Of a stretch of 64,000 bases of DNA, positions 10,700-22,490 are shown one piece after another (position 1 is the first letter of the stretch; every line of letters begins with the position of its first letter). Source of the DNA: Anaeramoeba flamelloides (Eukaryota > Metamonada > Anaeramoebidae); the NCBI GenBank assembly GCA_027625915.1, contig JANTQA010000015.1:372001-436000 (forward strand), read 5' to 3'. The notes under the pieces are model-generated. The model was not told the origin of the DNA and made no database searches. It saw nothing but the letters and a program-made list of their open reading frames with translations. Position numbers and translations under genes: made by a program.

Positions 10700-11952
10700 C
10701 AGTTTTCTTTAAGCTTTGGAATTAATTTGCACATTTATTATAATAGCATTTATATTTTTGTTTGTTTCTCAAAAATAAGTTTATGATTCTCATATGGCGA
10801 TATTAAAAATATGACTTATTGAGAATTAGAATCAGTATATTTTTTGAATTCGCTAAAATAACACCAAATAATGAGTTAAGAAATACAAGATGGTTTCCTA
10901 TTTGATATTTCTAAACCGATAAGGCGAAGAAGATAAAGCTTCGAACATATTCTTTTTTTAAAATTTTTTTTTATATTCTTGATGTTAACAAGTTTCTTTG
11001 GAAGGGTGATCATTCTTGTTTGATCTTCTAAAAGAAATTATTTATTTCAAATACAGTCCTTATGTATTATATTTTTTAGTTTTTTCTATGATTTAATTTC
11101 ATAGTCACATGGAATACATTAAAAGATCTCAAAACTGGTTTTAATAAAACGAAAAATTTTAATTAAAATTTTTTTAATAAATATTTTGAAAAATTAAAAA
11201 TTCAAATCTGGATAATTTTTTTCTCTTTCTAATCACAAATAGACTAGCGAATTTATATTTTGGGCTCAAAGTTTCAATATCTGGTGGTACTCAAAAAATC
11301 ATTTTTACATTCGAAAATGGCAATTAAAAATTTAAAATAAATAAAATGAACTTATTTGCTTTAATAATTTATGAAAATTCTTTATACCAAAATGTGGGTC
11401 GATTTTTTCCCTCTTGATTTTTTTTTGGTATTTAGATTTTTTTTTTGTTATATTCTAAAAATATAAAGAATTCTCTTTAAAGGGGTTGGTTAGTTTTTAA
11501 AGAACAAAAAAAAAAAAAATTGTTTTCTGTTTATTCCAAAATTTATACATTGGTAGAATAAAACAGAAAATATTAATATTATTAACAGAAAAGAAACAAT
11601 AGAAACTTGAAAATAATTGTTGAGATATTGCTTTTAAATTGTAAAAACCTGATATTTATGCAATTTTATAAATTGAGGATCCACATTAATGGGAATTTTT
11701 TAATGAATATGTTTGTCGGGGTTTAAACCAAAAAAAAATGATGTTTAAAATTACAATTTTTTTTTTCATCGATTAAAAATTTTATGGTTTAATATAACTT
11801 GAAATATTAATTTACCTTTTTCAATGTAGGATAAATTATTTAAATAATAAAATCAATTTCTATATTTTTTAAATTGTAAATATAGGGTTGAATACATTAA
11901 AGTGGTAATTAAAAACAAAAAAAATAGTTTTTTTTTTTTTTTTTTAAAAATA

Positions 11953-12425
11953 CTGTTGTCAAAAGAATGTATACAGAAAAGTTAAATCCAGATTGCAAAA
12001 TAAAAAGCGTGTATTTTTTTGTTATAGAAGACCTACAAATGATCAACAAAATTAAACAATAAACCAGAAATTAAATATTTTTTTGCTTTCTTGAAGTTCT
12101 ATTAAAAAAGAAATTCTAAAAATTCAGAGATCAAATTACAATTTGATCTCAAAAAATCGAATCCTTTTTTAAGAAAATTTTTACCAATCAAAAAACAAAA
12201 AATATCAAAAAGATTGAGAAAATTACGAAAAATTTACTACAAATTTTATAAATAATTATAATTTTACTGAAAAAATCAAGGAGTTTACTTTCAAAATTGA
12301 TTTGAAATTATGGATACAATTGGGTAGTAAATTAAATTTTACATTGTAACAAGACAAAAAAAAAAGCACAGATTATATTTTGAAACCCTGATTATAGACT
12401 TTGACACAGTTTAGTTTGATCACTG
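11953..12425. mobile_element. 475-bp TIR element, family E copy 1
   Basis: The left end TACTGTTGTCAAAAGAATGT and the right end TTTGATCACTGTA are inverted relatives flanked by TA. The interior (GAAGTTCTATTAAAAAAGAA, TTTACTTTCAAAATTGATTT) aligns along its whole length with 31503-31974. Non-coding. Confidence 0.78.
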
Positions 12426-12599
12426 TAAAGTTGTTGAAATAGAGAAAAACTTCTTTTTATTGTGTTTATTTGAGTTTTTGTCATTGAAATCCTATCAAAA
12501 TTTTTTTTAATGAACTTTGAATTTTCAGTAATTGGAATCATTTAAGTCTTTACTTTATTCCTTGTGTTTTTTCAACCAAAAAAGGCCCACTTTCACATT

Positions 12600-12672
12600 A
12601 TCATTTTTAGGGAGTAAAGCCACCCCTTGGGTATCAAGAAAATACATTGTAGTGACTAAACCCTTAAAGTAA
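12600..12672. repeat. Short dispersed repeat (pair with 6003-6060)
   Basis: CCTTGGGTAT followed about 20 bp later by TGACTAAACCCTTAAA; the same two blocks (CCTTGGGTAT, TGACTAGACCCTTAAA) occur at about 6018-6060. The ends are loosely inverted (AGGGAGTAAAGCCAC / GTGACTAAACCCT). Confidence 0.5.
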
Positions 12673-13212
12673 AGTATTTTTTTTCTCATTTCTTGAATTA
12701 CGGAAAGAATATTGATAGTTTCATTAGTTCTTTGAAATCGATGGTGTGTAAAAGTTTTTTAAATAATCGAGAAGGCGATAGTTTGTGTGGAAAGTTTTTT
12801 AAAAAAAAAGAAAAGAAATGAATAAGATGAAGTTCGAGTTGTTTTCTCTTGAAAATTGAAATTACATAAATAATTCAAAAAAAAAAAAAAAAAAAAAACA
12901 ACAAGTTGGATAATTACCCCCAATCCAATCCGTTTGTACAAAGCCAAAAAACAGAATTATCTGGTTAAGATTTGTTTGAGAAAATAAATTTTCTTTTTAA
13001 GCCGAATAATGAATTCGAAAAAAAAAATAAGAAAAGAAAAAAAAACAAAGAAAAAAAAAAAAAAGTTTTGTTTCTATGATTTTCTGTTTGAAATTATTAT
13101 TTTTGAAATATACTAAAAGATAATCTTTTTGTTTTGATTGTTATGTGTTACTGATGAAAAATTCTTCATTCTATTTTGTTTTTGTTTGTTTAAAGCGATC
13201 CTTTTTTTTTTT

Positions 13213-13975
13213 TTAAAATTGTCTGAATTGTTTAACAGCATCAACACCTTGTTGTGGTTCCCATTTGATTACATTGAAGTGTACAGTTTTTGATAATGGC
13301 CTATAAATTTTTAACAACAAAAGTATACATTCACAAAAATATAAAAAAAAATAAATTTGGAATAAAGAAAAAAAGCAATTGGCTCAAAAAAAAAAAAGAA
13401 AGCAAAATAATAAATAAAAAAAAAAATAGATCTCCAAGAATTAAAAGAAAAAGTTACCTTGTTTGACCGATTGTAACAATGTCACCTGGTTTAACATGTT
13501 TGAAACATGGGGAGCAATGAGCTGGAAGATTTCTATGACGTTTTTCAAATCTGTTATATTTTTTTAAATAGTGAAGATAATCTCGTCTGATGATGATTGT
13601 TCTTTCCATTTTTGTACTAATGACAACACCTCTTAAGATTCTTCCTCTGATGCTGACGTTTCCAGTAAATGGACTTTTATTTAATTTTTTTTTTTTTTTT
13701 GAGAAGAAAAAGAAAAGGCAAAAGAAAAAGAACAAGAACAGGTCAGAAACAGAAAGAACCAGAAAGAACCAGAAAAAAAAAAAAAAAAAAAGTAATGTTT
13801 ACCATTTTTTGTCGATATAGGTTCCTTCAATGGCTTCTTTTGGTGTTTTAAATCCTAATCCAATTTTTTTGACAAGTCTTGATTTACCTTTGACCCATCT
13901 TCCAAGTACTCTTCTTTTGTCTGAAACAAAGACACCTTTTTGTTTTTGGAATGCTCTTTGGTTTTGTTCGGTCAT
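13213..13975 (-). CDS. RPS11: 40S ribosomal protein uS17 (RPS11)
   Basis: Small-subunit ribosomal protein, cytosolic, bound to 18S rRNA. Three exons on the minus strand, 13975-13803, 13673-13458 and 13300-13213, joined by GT-AG introns of 129 and 157 nt. They give exactly 158 residues plus stop, the same length as human RPS11. Exon 1 has the eukaryote-specific N-terminus ([10 protein letters not shown]) and [20 protein letters not shown]; exon 2 has [17 protein letters not shown] and [20 protein letters not shown]; exon 3 has [14 protein letters not shown]. The Cys of KKCPFTGN and the Arg of QTRPLSKT are both rebuilt across splice junctions, which supports the boundaries. Homology is close to unambiguous. 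Confidence 0.97.
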
Positions 13976-15269
13976 TTTAACAATTTATTAATTAGAAGAA
14001 AATAAAGAAAAATGAAAAAAACAAACCCGACAATGATCTTTGTTTACCAAGGGAGTGTTAATTCAAAAAAAAATTGTTGTGGATCTTATTACTGGCATTT
14101 CTTTGAGTTTTTAAAAAAATTTATTTTGGACAGTTAATTATCATTTTCTTGAGAAGATTCATTTTTGAAGATTGTTTATATTTTCATAGTACTTGTCGAC
14201 AATACACCACTGCGTATAGCATCATTTCAGTTACTCTGAACAAAATTATTCTTTAGTCAAATCATTTTGTTCACTTTAATTGTATTTGCAATTTGAGAAA
14301 TGGAACTTTTTGAAATAAAGAAAAAAAACTTTTTAGTTGTTGGGTACGGAGGTTTCCTTTTGGCGGATTAAGAAAATGAACTAAAGATACAAATCTACAA
14401 CTTCGTGATGGTTTTTCCAAACTGCTTTTTGAATTCTACCTTGGAAAAATTTTGACTTTTTTTTTCTTTATGTTTTTCAAATAGAACCACAAATAGAAAG
14501 TCCATATTCTTTAGAAAACACTATTCTTGTGAAAAACAAAGAAGACGAAGTCTAAATTTTTTTGATTGATTATTCGAATCCTAATAAAGTTGTGCTTTGA
14601 AAATTCTTACTTCACAGACATGAGTTTCTCTCTTGAAAGAAGATCCTTAAAATGAGAAACCGTTGTTGAGGAATAGAAGCAAATTAACTTATTAGAAACT
14701 TTCAAGGTTAAAATTAGAACAGTTTGAATAATGTTTTATTGTAGATAAAATCTTGCGGGAGTAATATTTTTTGAAAATAAAACGAAATTTTTTTAAGATC
14801 TTGAAAAAATTTTTATTTTGTAATTTGTGTTTCTGAAAGATGAAATGGACGAGTTAACCCCTAATCTAAACAATTTATGAATTAGAGTATGTTTTTTGAA
14901 ATTCAAAATTTACATGTTTCCAATATAAAACTAAAAAAAATAACCTATTATTTTGTTTCACAATTCAGTTAATTCTTGAAAATGGTAAAACATATTTTTC
15001 GTTTTATGTTTGAAAGTATTGATTTCAAAAACATTTTTTTTATTTGGCGTTTCTTTTTCTTGGATTAATATTTCAATTCAAATCTTTACAAATATAACTA
15101 ATTGGGGTATATGAGATTCAATAAATGAATATTTAGTAGAAACCCAACTACAGTTTCTCAATTAAATTGAGATCCATTTAGCATAAAAATTTTTTTCTTT
15201 AATGTTTTAAAAAAGTTTGTTTTCTAGTTATCAAAAAATGAAAAAAAAATTTTTAATAGAATTTTCAAA

Positions 15270-16110
15270 TTTGAGATATTTTTTTAAGAAATTGTTTGGC
15301 TTAACAGTCAGTTACACTTTTAAGGAAATAAACTTACAACGAAATTTAAGGCATAAAAAAATCTCAAATTAAGGCATAAAATTTTGTAATTTTTTTTTTT
15401 TATTGTTTTATTTTACTATAATCTGAATTTTTTGTTTCAATTCGAGATTGTTATTGTGCCTTAATTTTTGTTTTATTTTGTGCCTTAAAAGCGGAACTGA
15501 CTGTATTAGCAAGAACTTTTATAACAATTCAAATCATTTTTGCACGAAAAAAGGAAATTTTGAATTTTGAGGATACAATTAACTCAATTCCAAAAAATGT
15601 TCAAGAAATTTTATTATGAAAAAATTGAATTTCATCAAAAAACAAAATTTCTTGAGTAAAATTTTTAAATGGATTTAAAACTTTAATTATTCTAAAGATT
15701 ATTCTTAAAAAAATATAATTATTTTAATAATCAGTTGTATATATCAATTTTTTTGGTTAACCAAAAGTATCATCTCAAAAAAGAAATAAAATCTTTATAT
15801 TAATATTGCTAGTAACAAAGACTTGTCATAGTATAATAATCATCCAATGGCAATAGAAGGGGTAAAAACTTTTGATAAAGTGTGAAATTAAATGAATTTT
15901 AATGTTTTATTTTTTGGAAAAAATGGATTAAAAACAAATTGATCTTTCAAAACAAATATTCTTTTTTGTGTTACTTATTCGATCAGATTATTTTGAAACT
16001 TGGAATATCCAAAATTTGTAAGTAGAGAATACCACCAATAACATATATTAAAATTTTGCCTTGTTGTTTTCGAGGACTGATCCCTTAAGGGAGTAGCCAC
16101 GGTAAAGAAA
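15270..16110 (+). repeat. Diverged long repeat (copy 1), interrupted by family B element
   Basis: Aligns in order with 59140-59775: AAATTGTTTGG, CAATTCAAATCATTTTTG, TATTAATATTGCTAGTAACA, ACAAAGACTTGT, ACCACCAATAACA. The second copy lacks the family B insertion and so shows the empty site. Confidence 0.65.
15305..15503. mobile_element. 200-bp TIR element, family B copy 1
   Basis: Ends CAGTCAGTTACACTTTTAAG and GCGGAACTGACTG with TA at the right edge. Inner inverted block ATCTCAAATTAAGGCA. It sits inside the repeat at 15270-16110; the paralogous sequence at 59.17 kb is uninterrupted at this point. Confidence 0.88.
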
Positions 16111-16249
16111 AATATTTCACTTTTGTGCAATTCTGAAGAGGATCAGAAAATAACATTTTTTACTCTGGTTGTACCTCATTGGTTTTTATTATTTAAAGTA
16201 CTTCATTCATTAGATTTTTGAAATTTTTTTTTCAAAGTCTCAAAGAAAT

Positions 16250-16344
16250 TGCCACAATAGAATGTTGAGTTGAATTACTTAAAATAGTGTTTTGAATGTT
16301 GAATGACTTATCTTTTATTCTTCTCTCAACATTCTATTGTGGCA
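16250..16344. mobile_element. 95-bp hairpin with perfect 20-bp inverted ends
   Basis: TGCCACAATAGAATGTTGAG at 16250-16269 is exactly repeated in inverted orientation at 16325-16344, around a 55-bp loop. Looks like a very short MITE; no second copy was seen in the window. Confidence 0.7.
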
Positions 16345-16703
16345 TTTAATTTTTTCATTTTTTATTTTTTCATCATTTTTGAGATTTTTTTTAATCCTGA
16401 CAAGATAAAGCAATTAGAAATATTTTTTTATTAGTGGCATTTAGGATTAATGGATTTTGTTTAAAAAGAACAACAATATTACAATTGAGAGAATATAAAA
16501 GGAAACATAAATGGGACTTAAATAGCTAGAAGAATTCCAAAATTCGAATAATTAAGTAGAATTATTACTTGTTAGGATTGTAAAACGTTGGGTTTAGTGG
16601 AATATGAGAAGTGAATATGATTATATGTTATCAAAGTTTAAACCACAAAATAGATACACTTTTTATTCTAAGAATCTGAAATTATCTTCTCCCAGAAAAA
16701 AAA

Positions 16704-17260
16704 ACTAAACCCCATTCCAAAAAATTTGGACACATCTAAAATCAAAAATAGTGAAACAAAAAACTCAATTTACTATATTCTCCCAAACCTAAAATAAAAC
16801 CAGATTTAAGTAACATAGTATTAATGGTTTTTTAAGTAATCATTTCCATCCAAATATAAGAAAACAATATAAAAAAAAAAAAATCAAAACAAGTGTGTCC
16901 ATAAAAAAATGAAACGAGCTGAAATGAAAGAGTTTGAAAAAAAAATATATTGGTAGATTTGTTAAAATTACACCAACAATGGTTGATCGATCAAATGATA
17001 AGATACCATGTACGGGTTGTATGTGGATTTATCACTTGAAGAAACTCAATTGTAACCATCTAGTAACCATCTATAAAAAAATTTTCAGATCTAACTAAAC
17101 CGATTAAGTACCTGAAAAAAAGAAAATGAAAACAAAAACAAAAAAACACAAAAAATGATATAGTTTGTTGAATTAAAATTAATTTCCAAATTGATGTAAA
17201 TCATGTTTTTGTTATTCTTCTAACTGTTTAAACTGTGTCTAAATTAATCGAATTAAGTTT
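16704..17260. mobile_element. 550-bp element, family D copy 1
   Basis: Left end CCCCATTCCAAAAAATTTGG then ACACATC; the right end is a diverged inverted version near ACTGTTTAAACTGTGTCT. Collinear with 26150-26690 over its whole length (AAATAATCATTT-like block, GATCGATCAAATGATAAGAT, TTTTCAGATCTAACTAAACC). Confidence 0.8.
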
Positions 17261-18171
17261 ATTTTAATAATAAAATAATAAAAAAAAATAATAAAACTAT
17301 TTTATCAATATAATCTCTTTTTTTTTTATTGTTGAACATTACTAAAAAAAAAAATATCAAATAATTTTTTTAAAAAAATTTTTAGAGAATCTACGATCAC
17401 ACGCCACCAAAATAAAATGTTCTTATCTCATCTCTCTCAAATTTTTATCATGTCTTATGGTGTAGCTACTCCCTTAACACTTTTTTTTGCTTTAGAAATT
17501 AATAAATTCCTTACCGGTATTTGTAAATCAAATTGTAAAATATTTCACTTCTTTTTCATTTTCCTTGTTGAAATAATAAATAGAGATCATAAGTTTGGTC
17601 TACTTCTTGGAAATTTCTTTATCGAAAAGAATAAGGGAAAAAAAAGTAAAAATTTTTGACCCTTTTATTAATCAAATAACAGTATGTTGTGAAAGCAAAA
17701 CAGAAGTTATTTGAGTGAAAATCAAAATGGCCAACAAAACCATTTTTGTTTTGTTTTTAAACCCATCGAAAAGATAATTGAGGTTTTGTTGAAAAAAAAT
17801 TGAAATGATAAAAATAAAAGATTCTTGAACCAAAAATTTTTTTTTCAAGCGTACCCAGGGTATATTTTGAAAAGACTTTTTCAAGAATAACTTTTTGTTT
17901 TGAATAAAAACAAATTTTTATTTTCAAAAAATAACAATACAGTTTAATTCATGTTTGTGAGTGGAAACAATTCTAAAATAAAAAAACAGAAAAAAAGCGC
18001 CTTACAAATGTTCGAATAAAACAGAATAATCATTTTTTTTTCTCCTTTCTTTCAACATAATTATTATTTTTTCTTTTTTTTCTCCTCTTTCTTCAAATTA
18101 ACCTTCCTTATTTTTTTTTTTTCGAAAACGAAAGATTAATTAAATTAAATACATAACCAAAAACAATTAAA

Positions 18172-19755
18172 ATGGGACAAATATTAACATGGATCAAATC
18201 ATACCCACGATTTATGAATGCAATTTCAACATTTATTGATGAAATTGGTCTCAATGTCAACAACGCACCTAAAAACCAAAGCGATTTAACTGATGCCATT
18301 GAGGCACTTAAAAAGCTTGACATTATTGGAGCGCTAAGATCCTTTTGCAAGGCTGTTGGCTTTGATGAGGAAAAGAGTAAAAAATTCATTACCATCATTG
18401 AAGAGGACGCTGTAATTGTAGATCGAATAATTAAGGAGGTCTTAAAATTCCTAACCGATCATTTAGACTATGTCTTTACCAATGTAATCATGATCTTGAA
18501 TAACTTGGAAAAGGGGCTCTTAATCCCATCCATTCTCAACATCTTAACGATGATCCCTACAAACATTGAGGGTCTGTACTCGTTAATACTTGAAATTGAA
18601 AAGGCAAGCAAAAAGGGAATTAAGGAATCTGCGCTTGGTGCGCTTGACATTGAGAAATTGATGGAGAAATATATGCCCCTTAAGAACTTGCCAGAGATTC
18701 TCGATCGAAAGCAAATCGAAGAGGGAATGACCCTCTTGGTTGACGTTGTTGGCCTCAAATCGGAAGAGCTGGGCAAGCTCATGGAGGACGTTCAAACTGT
18801 GATGCAAATGATTGAAGAAGAAATGGTACCACAAAAGTTGGAAGAATACCTGGGGCCATGTGTCCCAAACGAGGAAACCTTCATGAACGCAGTCCAGGGG
18901 CTAATTGGAAGAGTCAAGCCAACGAGCAACCCTGATCTGTGGATCTTTTTTGGCAAAAAGATTTCTGCGAAAGGTAGATACGATCAAGCAATAGTTTGCT
19001 TTCAAAAGGCGATTGAAATCGCGCAAGAAGAGGATCCCAAGGACGAAATGTATTACCAATTGGCATTAGCAAACATCCATTCCCAGCTCTGGGAAGACGC
19101 CAAAATCGCATGTGATGAGGCGATCGAACATAAGGGCGGAATGGGCCACTATTGGGGCCTTCGTGCAGTTGCCATGCTTGGCGCAGGCAAGGAACAAGAC
19201 GCTAAACGCGACTGGGAAAAGGCTCTTGAATTATCGCCAGACCATTTGCCAATGCTCATGCTCTGGGCAGACGCGTTCTATTTGTCAAAGAAATTCGATC
19301 AGGCAATTGAGCTTTATAATAAAATCCTTGAAAAGGTACCTAATAGCTGGACCTTGATGCACTTGGGCTTTGTTTATCTTTGGAAAAATGATAATGAAAA
19401 CGCTCAAGTTACCTTTGAAAAGGCATTTGATCTCTTAGACTTTAAGATCCCTGTACACAAATTATTCTATTTCCTATCCTCTGGCTGCCTTTCCTTGGCA
19501 AAGGGCTTGAACCAAAGAGCTATTTTCGAATTTACTAAATTTATCGATGCTATTCGCGGCACAGACGCTGAAAGAGCCTTATGTCTTGCCTTTAACTTAA
19601 GAGCAATCGCTTATGACAAAATGAAAAAAAAAGAGATCGCCAGAGAAGATATCCAAAAGGCCTTTGCACTAAATCCTAAATCTTTATGGGTTAAAGAATC
19701 TCTTGAAAAAATTGGTTCCAAAAGCGCTGATGAAGAAGAGGAAGAAACAGACTAA
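18172..19755 (+). CDS. TPR-repeat protein, possible N-myristoylation
   Basis: Single-exon protein of 527 residues, starting at the first ATG after a pyrimidine-rich leader. The N-terminal half (about 1-240) is helical and not a family I recognise. The C-terminal half (about 255-510) has several tetratricopeptide-like helical pairs, for example GRYDQAIVCFQKAIEIAQEE, WEDAKIACDEAIEH and KKFDQAIELYNKILEKVPNS. TPRs usually form a scaffold for protein partners. The start MGQILTWIK has Gly at position 2 and Thr at position 6, which fits the consensus for N-terminal myristoylation; membrane attachment is therefore possible but unproven. The C-terminus is acidic (DEEEEETD). Codon third positions are richer in G and C than the neighbourhood, which may reflect high expression. 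The function cannot be named. Confidence 0.9.
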   Translation: MGQILTWIKSYPRFMNAISTFIDEIGLNVNNAPKNQSDLTDAIEALKKLDIIGALRSFCKAVGFDEEKSKKFITIIEEDAVIVDRIIKEVLKFLTDHLDYVFTNVIMILNNLEKGLLIPSILNILTMIPTNIEGLYSLILEIEKASKKGIKESALGALDIEKLMEKYMPLKNLPEILDRKQIEEGMTLLVDVVGLKSEELGKLMEDVQTVMQMIEEEMVPQKLEEYLGPCVPNEETFMNAVQGLIGRVKPTSNPDLWIFFGKKISAKGRYDQAIVCFQKAIEIAQEEDPKDEMYYQLALANIHSQLWEDAKIACDEAIEHKGGMGHYWGLRAVAMLGAGKEQDAKRDWEKALELSPDHLPMLMLWADAFYLSKKFDQAIELYNKILEKVPNSWTLMHLGFVYLWKNDNENAQVTFEKAFDLLDFKIPVHKLFYFLSSGCLSLAKGLNQRAIFEFTKFIDAIRGTDAERALCLAFNLRAIAYDKMKKKEIAREDIQKAFALNPKSLWVKESLEKIGSKSADEEEEETD

Positions 19756-20224
19756 TTAATCAAATTCACTTTTTTTTTTTTATCTTTTTTTTTCATTATT
19801 AAATTTTAAAATTTTTAACTATTTATAATTAACAAAATTTATTCTGAAAAAAAAATGATTTATTTCTCGAACTTTTTCAATTCGATTAGTTCGTTTTAAA
19901 ATAATTTAAAGAAATTTCGAAATTATCAAAAAAAACAAAAAAAAAAAAAGAGATTATTTTTTAATTTTTACAATTCAAAAAGATTAAATTGATATACATT
20001 GATACTTTTTTATTTTTGATTTTATTATTATTATTATTTTATTTAAATTCTTTTTATTTTACCTACTTTCAAATAATAATTAAATATACAATTTAAATAT
20101 AAAGTAAAACAAATAAAAAGCAGAAATTTTTGTTTTTTCTTTTTCAATGTTGAAAACACAATTATTTATTTAATTATTTCTCTCAGAGGATCTTCTATTA
20201 TTAGAGATTTTGAAGGCATCTCTT

Positions 20225-20515
20225 CGAATTCACAATAAAGTTTGCGAAATCACGATTAATACAAAGAAAATTTGATATCAAATATACACGATAAGAACTA
20301 AAAATATAGTGATTATATCAAAAACCGCCATATTCTATAAAATCGCGATAATTCTCACAAATCAATAAATTCATGATAATATCATAAAATGTGATATTCT
20401 ATAAAAACACGATGATCAATAATATCACAAATCATGAAAATCTATAAAATCACGAGAACATCTAAAAATCATGATAAATGTCAAAATATTGTGCAAAAAA
20501 ATTAAATCACAATAT
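20225..20515. repeat. Degenerate ATCGCGAT-type array
   Basis: Repeated units of about 20-30 bp built on ATAAAATCRCGATAA, for example TATAAAATCGCGATAATTCT, TCTATAAAAACACGATGAT and TATAAAATCACGAGAACAT. Related to arrays at 36775-36935, 60614-60706 and 61813-61975. Confidence 0.65.
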
Positions 20516-21911
20516 GACAGATAATGTTTTTAAGTTAATTCAACAATATTTCTAAAAAGAAAAATTTTGTTTGATCAAAAAAAAAAGCTTGAATTTAAAT
20601 TATTTCTTTTAAAAAGATCAAAAAAGATACTTGATTAAAACAATAGTCTGTTCAAAGGATTATTCTATCTTATTTTGATTTGGTTGACAGTTTGATTAAT
20701 CCGTTAAATTAAGAATAATTAGGCCAATAAACAGATTATATTTCTATCGTTACGTTATAAATTGCTATGGAACATAAAAGGTTTGGAAATAATTAACTTG
20801 GCAGGTGTTTGTTAAAAAATGTGTGCTTGGGTTAAAAACTTTTCTTTATTTATAGAAAGTTTTAAAGGAGATGTGTAGCTTTTAAAAAACTTTACCAAAA
20901 ATCCATTAACACTTTTATAAATTAAAAAATTAATTGTAAAAACTTGATTTTGGCTTTTACATTCTTCTATCCTATATTTGAAGATTACTCAGAAAAGGCA
21001 ACTAAAACTTATGGGTTGCTTTTTTCATCGATCACAGATATGGAAGGAAAATTCCTCTTTCTTCTTTTTGGTTATTTAACTTTGAAAATAATAACAGGAT
21101 TTTTAAAAAAAAACACCAAAATAAATATCCAAGTACAAGTTCAAAATTGGTTATTATTTATTTAATCATTTAATTATTCATAAAAATTACTTTTGGAACA
21201 AAAAAAAATTAATAGAAATATTTTTTTTTTTATTACTACAACTCTTAAAACTAATGCCTTTGGAAAATATTAAGTTTTTCAAACCTTTTTAACATTAGAG
21301 GTTATTTGTTACACAACACAATTCTTTATTGCACTTCTAAATGGAAAGGAATTGTATAAGTGATAAAAATTTAGAAAAGTAAAAAGATTTTTTGTAAGGT
21401 GATTTTCAAAAAAATAATTTTCTATTTTTTCAGATTTTTATTTTATTGTAATTATTGTGGATACACATGATTAGATGATTTTTCACCCTTAAGTAGAATA
21501 TTAAAGTAAAAGTGGAATCTTGTAAAAATTAGATTTTTGATAATTTTCAAAATTAATAAAGAGTTCTATTCATTTATCCAAATTTTGGTTATAGTTAATA
21601 TAAAAATCTGATTATCTTAATTGTTTAATAATTATTTTGATCAAAAAATCGTTTGGTCAATACCAATGTTTCAATTTTTTTAAAAAAACATTATTCAAAC
21701 AAAGTATTGGTATTCACCAAAAGATTTTAGATTAAAAATCCATTCAAGTTAAGAAATCAAAAAGGGGGTTTCTTTTACTATTAGCAAAATTTGTATAAAA
21801 TTGAATGGAACTCTCTATTTATTACTAAAATTGTCAAAAATATATTTTTTACAATATTCCATATTTATACTTGAATACTCGTATTTAGAATTTTAATTGA
21901 ATATACTTTTA

Positions 21912-22107
21912 CAGTCAGTTTCAAATTTAAAGCACAAACTTTCAACGAGATTTAAGGCACACAAAAATCTCAAATTAAAGCACAAAATTAGAATTTTTTA
22001 ATTCACATAGTAATTTACTAGAAACTGAATTTTGTGCTATAATTCGAGATTTTTTTTTGTGCCTTAATTTTCATTTAAAGATTGTACCTTAAAAGTGGAA
22101 CTGATTT
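21912..22107. mobile_element. 200-bp TIR element, family B copy 2
   Basis: Left end CAGTCAGTTTCAAATTTAAA, right end CCTTAAAAGTGGAACTGA; inner block AATCTCAAATTAAAGCACAA. Preceded by TA. The right terminus has decayed slightly. Confidence 0.82.
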
Positions 22108-22307
22108 AATTCATTTTCTTATATTTGGAATTATTATTTCACACAACACATATCACAAAAAAGTACATAACAAAATTATAAATTTTAGGAAATAAAATAT
22201 ATTTTATTAATTATCACTCCCAAAAAATATATTGAAGCAGAAATTATATATTCCAATACGCCTTTTAATAGTCCCACAACGTTATTTTTTTTATGCGGCA
22301 GTTTTTA

Positions 22308-22490
22308 TTAAGGGACTAATCTCTATTAATTTTTTTTTTTGCCTTAATTTAATAATTATTGTTAAAATTTTTTGTCAATTACTTAGATTTGAAAACCTGT
22401 TTATTTTCAATATTAAACATATTTCTTGATAAGGAATCCTTATTTAGAAAATTGGTCAAAAAAAAAAAATTATAGAGACTAGTTCCTTAA
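22308..22490. mobile_element. 185-bp TIR element, family F copy 1
   Basis: TTAAGGGACTAATCTCTATT at the left and TAGAGACTAGTTCCTTAA at the right are inverted repeats. The interior (AATTACTTAGATTTGAAAAC, AACATATTTCTTGATAAGGA) matches 44643-44828 in reverse orientation. Confidence 0.82.

Larger units (their letters stand above)
9262..13212. other. Intergenic between convergent ABCG and RPS11 genes
   Basis: No gene seen. Holds a long TA microsatellite (10651-10697), a fragment related to the 1.1-kb repeat at 30000 and 34415 (about 10960-11060, opposite orientation), one TIR element (11953-12425) and a 65-bp repeat at 12600-12672. The first 200 bp is the AT-rich 3' end of the ABCG gene. Confidence 0.5.
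13976..18171. other. Intergenic between divergent RPS11 and TPR genes, repeat-rich
   Basis: Should contain both promoters. From about 15.27 to 16.1 kb it holds a diverged copy of a repeat also at 59.1-59.8 kb, with a family B element inside. A 95-bp hairpin (16250-16344) and a family D element (16704-17260) follow. No convincing exon: the reading frame near 17417-17659 has no homology or matching partner. Confidence 0.5.

Noticed and set aside
10513-10786. Tyr/Ile repeat reading frames on both strands
   Set aside because: They translate the TA microsatellite.
13590-13851. Plus-strand frames over the RPS11 locus
   Set aside because: Antisense to RPS11 exons and its first intron.
17417-17659. 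80-codon frame with ATG before the TPR gene
   Set aside because: No conserved motif; runs into repeat-like CTACTCCCTTAACAC sequence.
20944-21165. Open frame with hydrophobic segment
   Set aside because: No ATG, no homology, no splice context; treated as chance.
22232-22429. 65-codon frame
   Set aside because: Mostly inside the family F element, so coding is unlikely.
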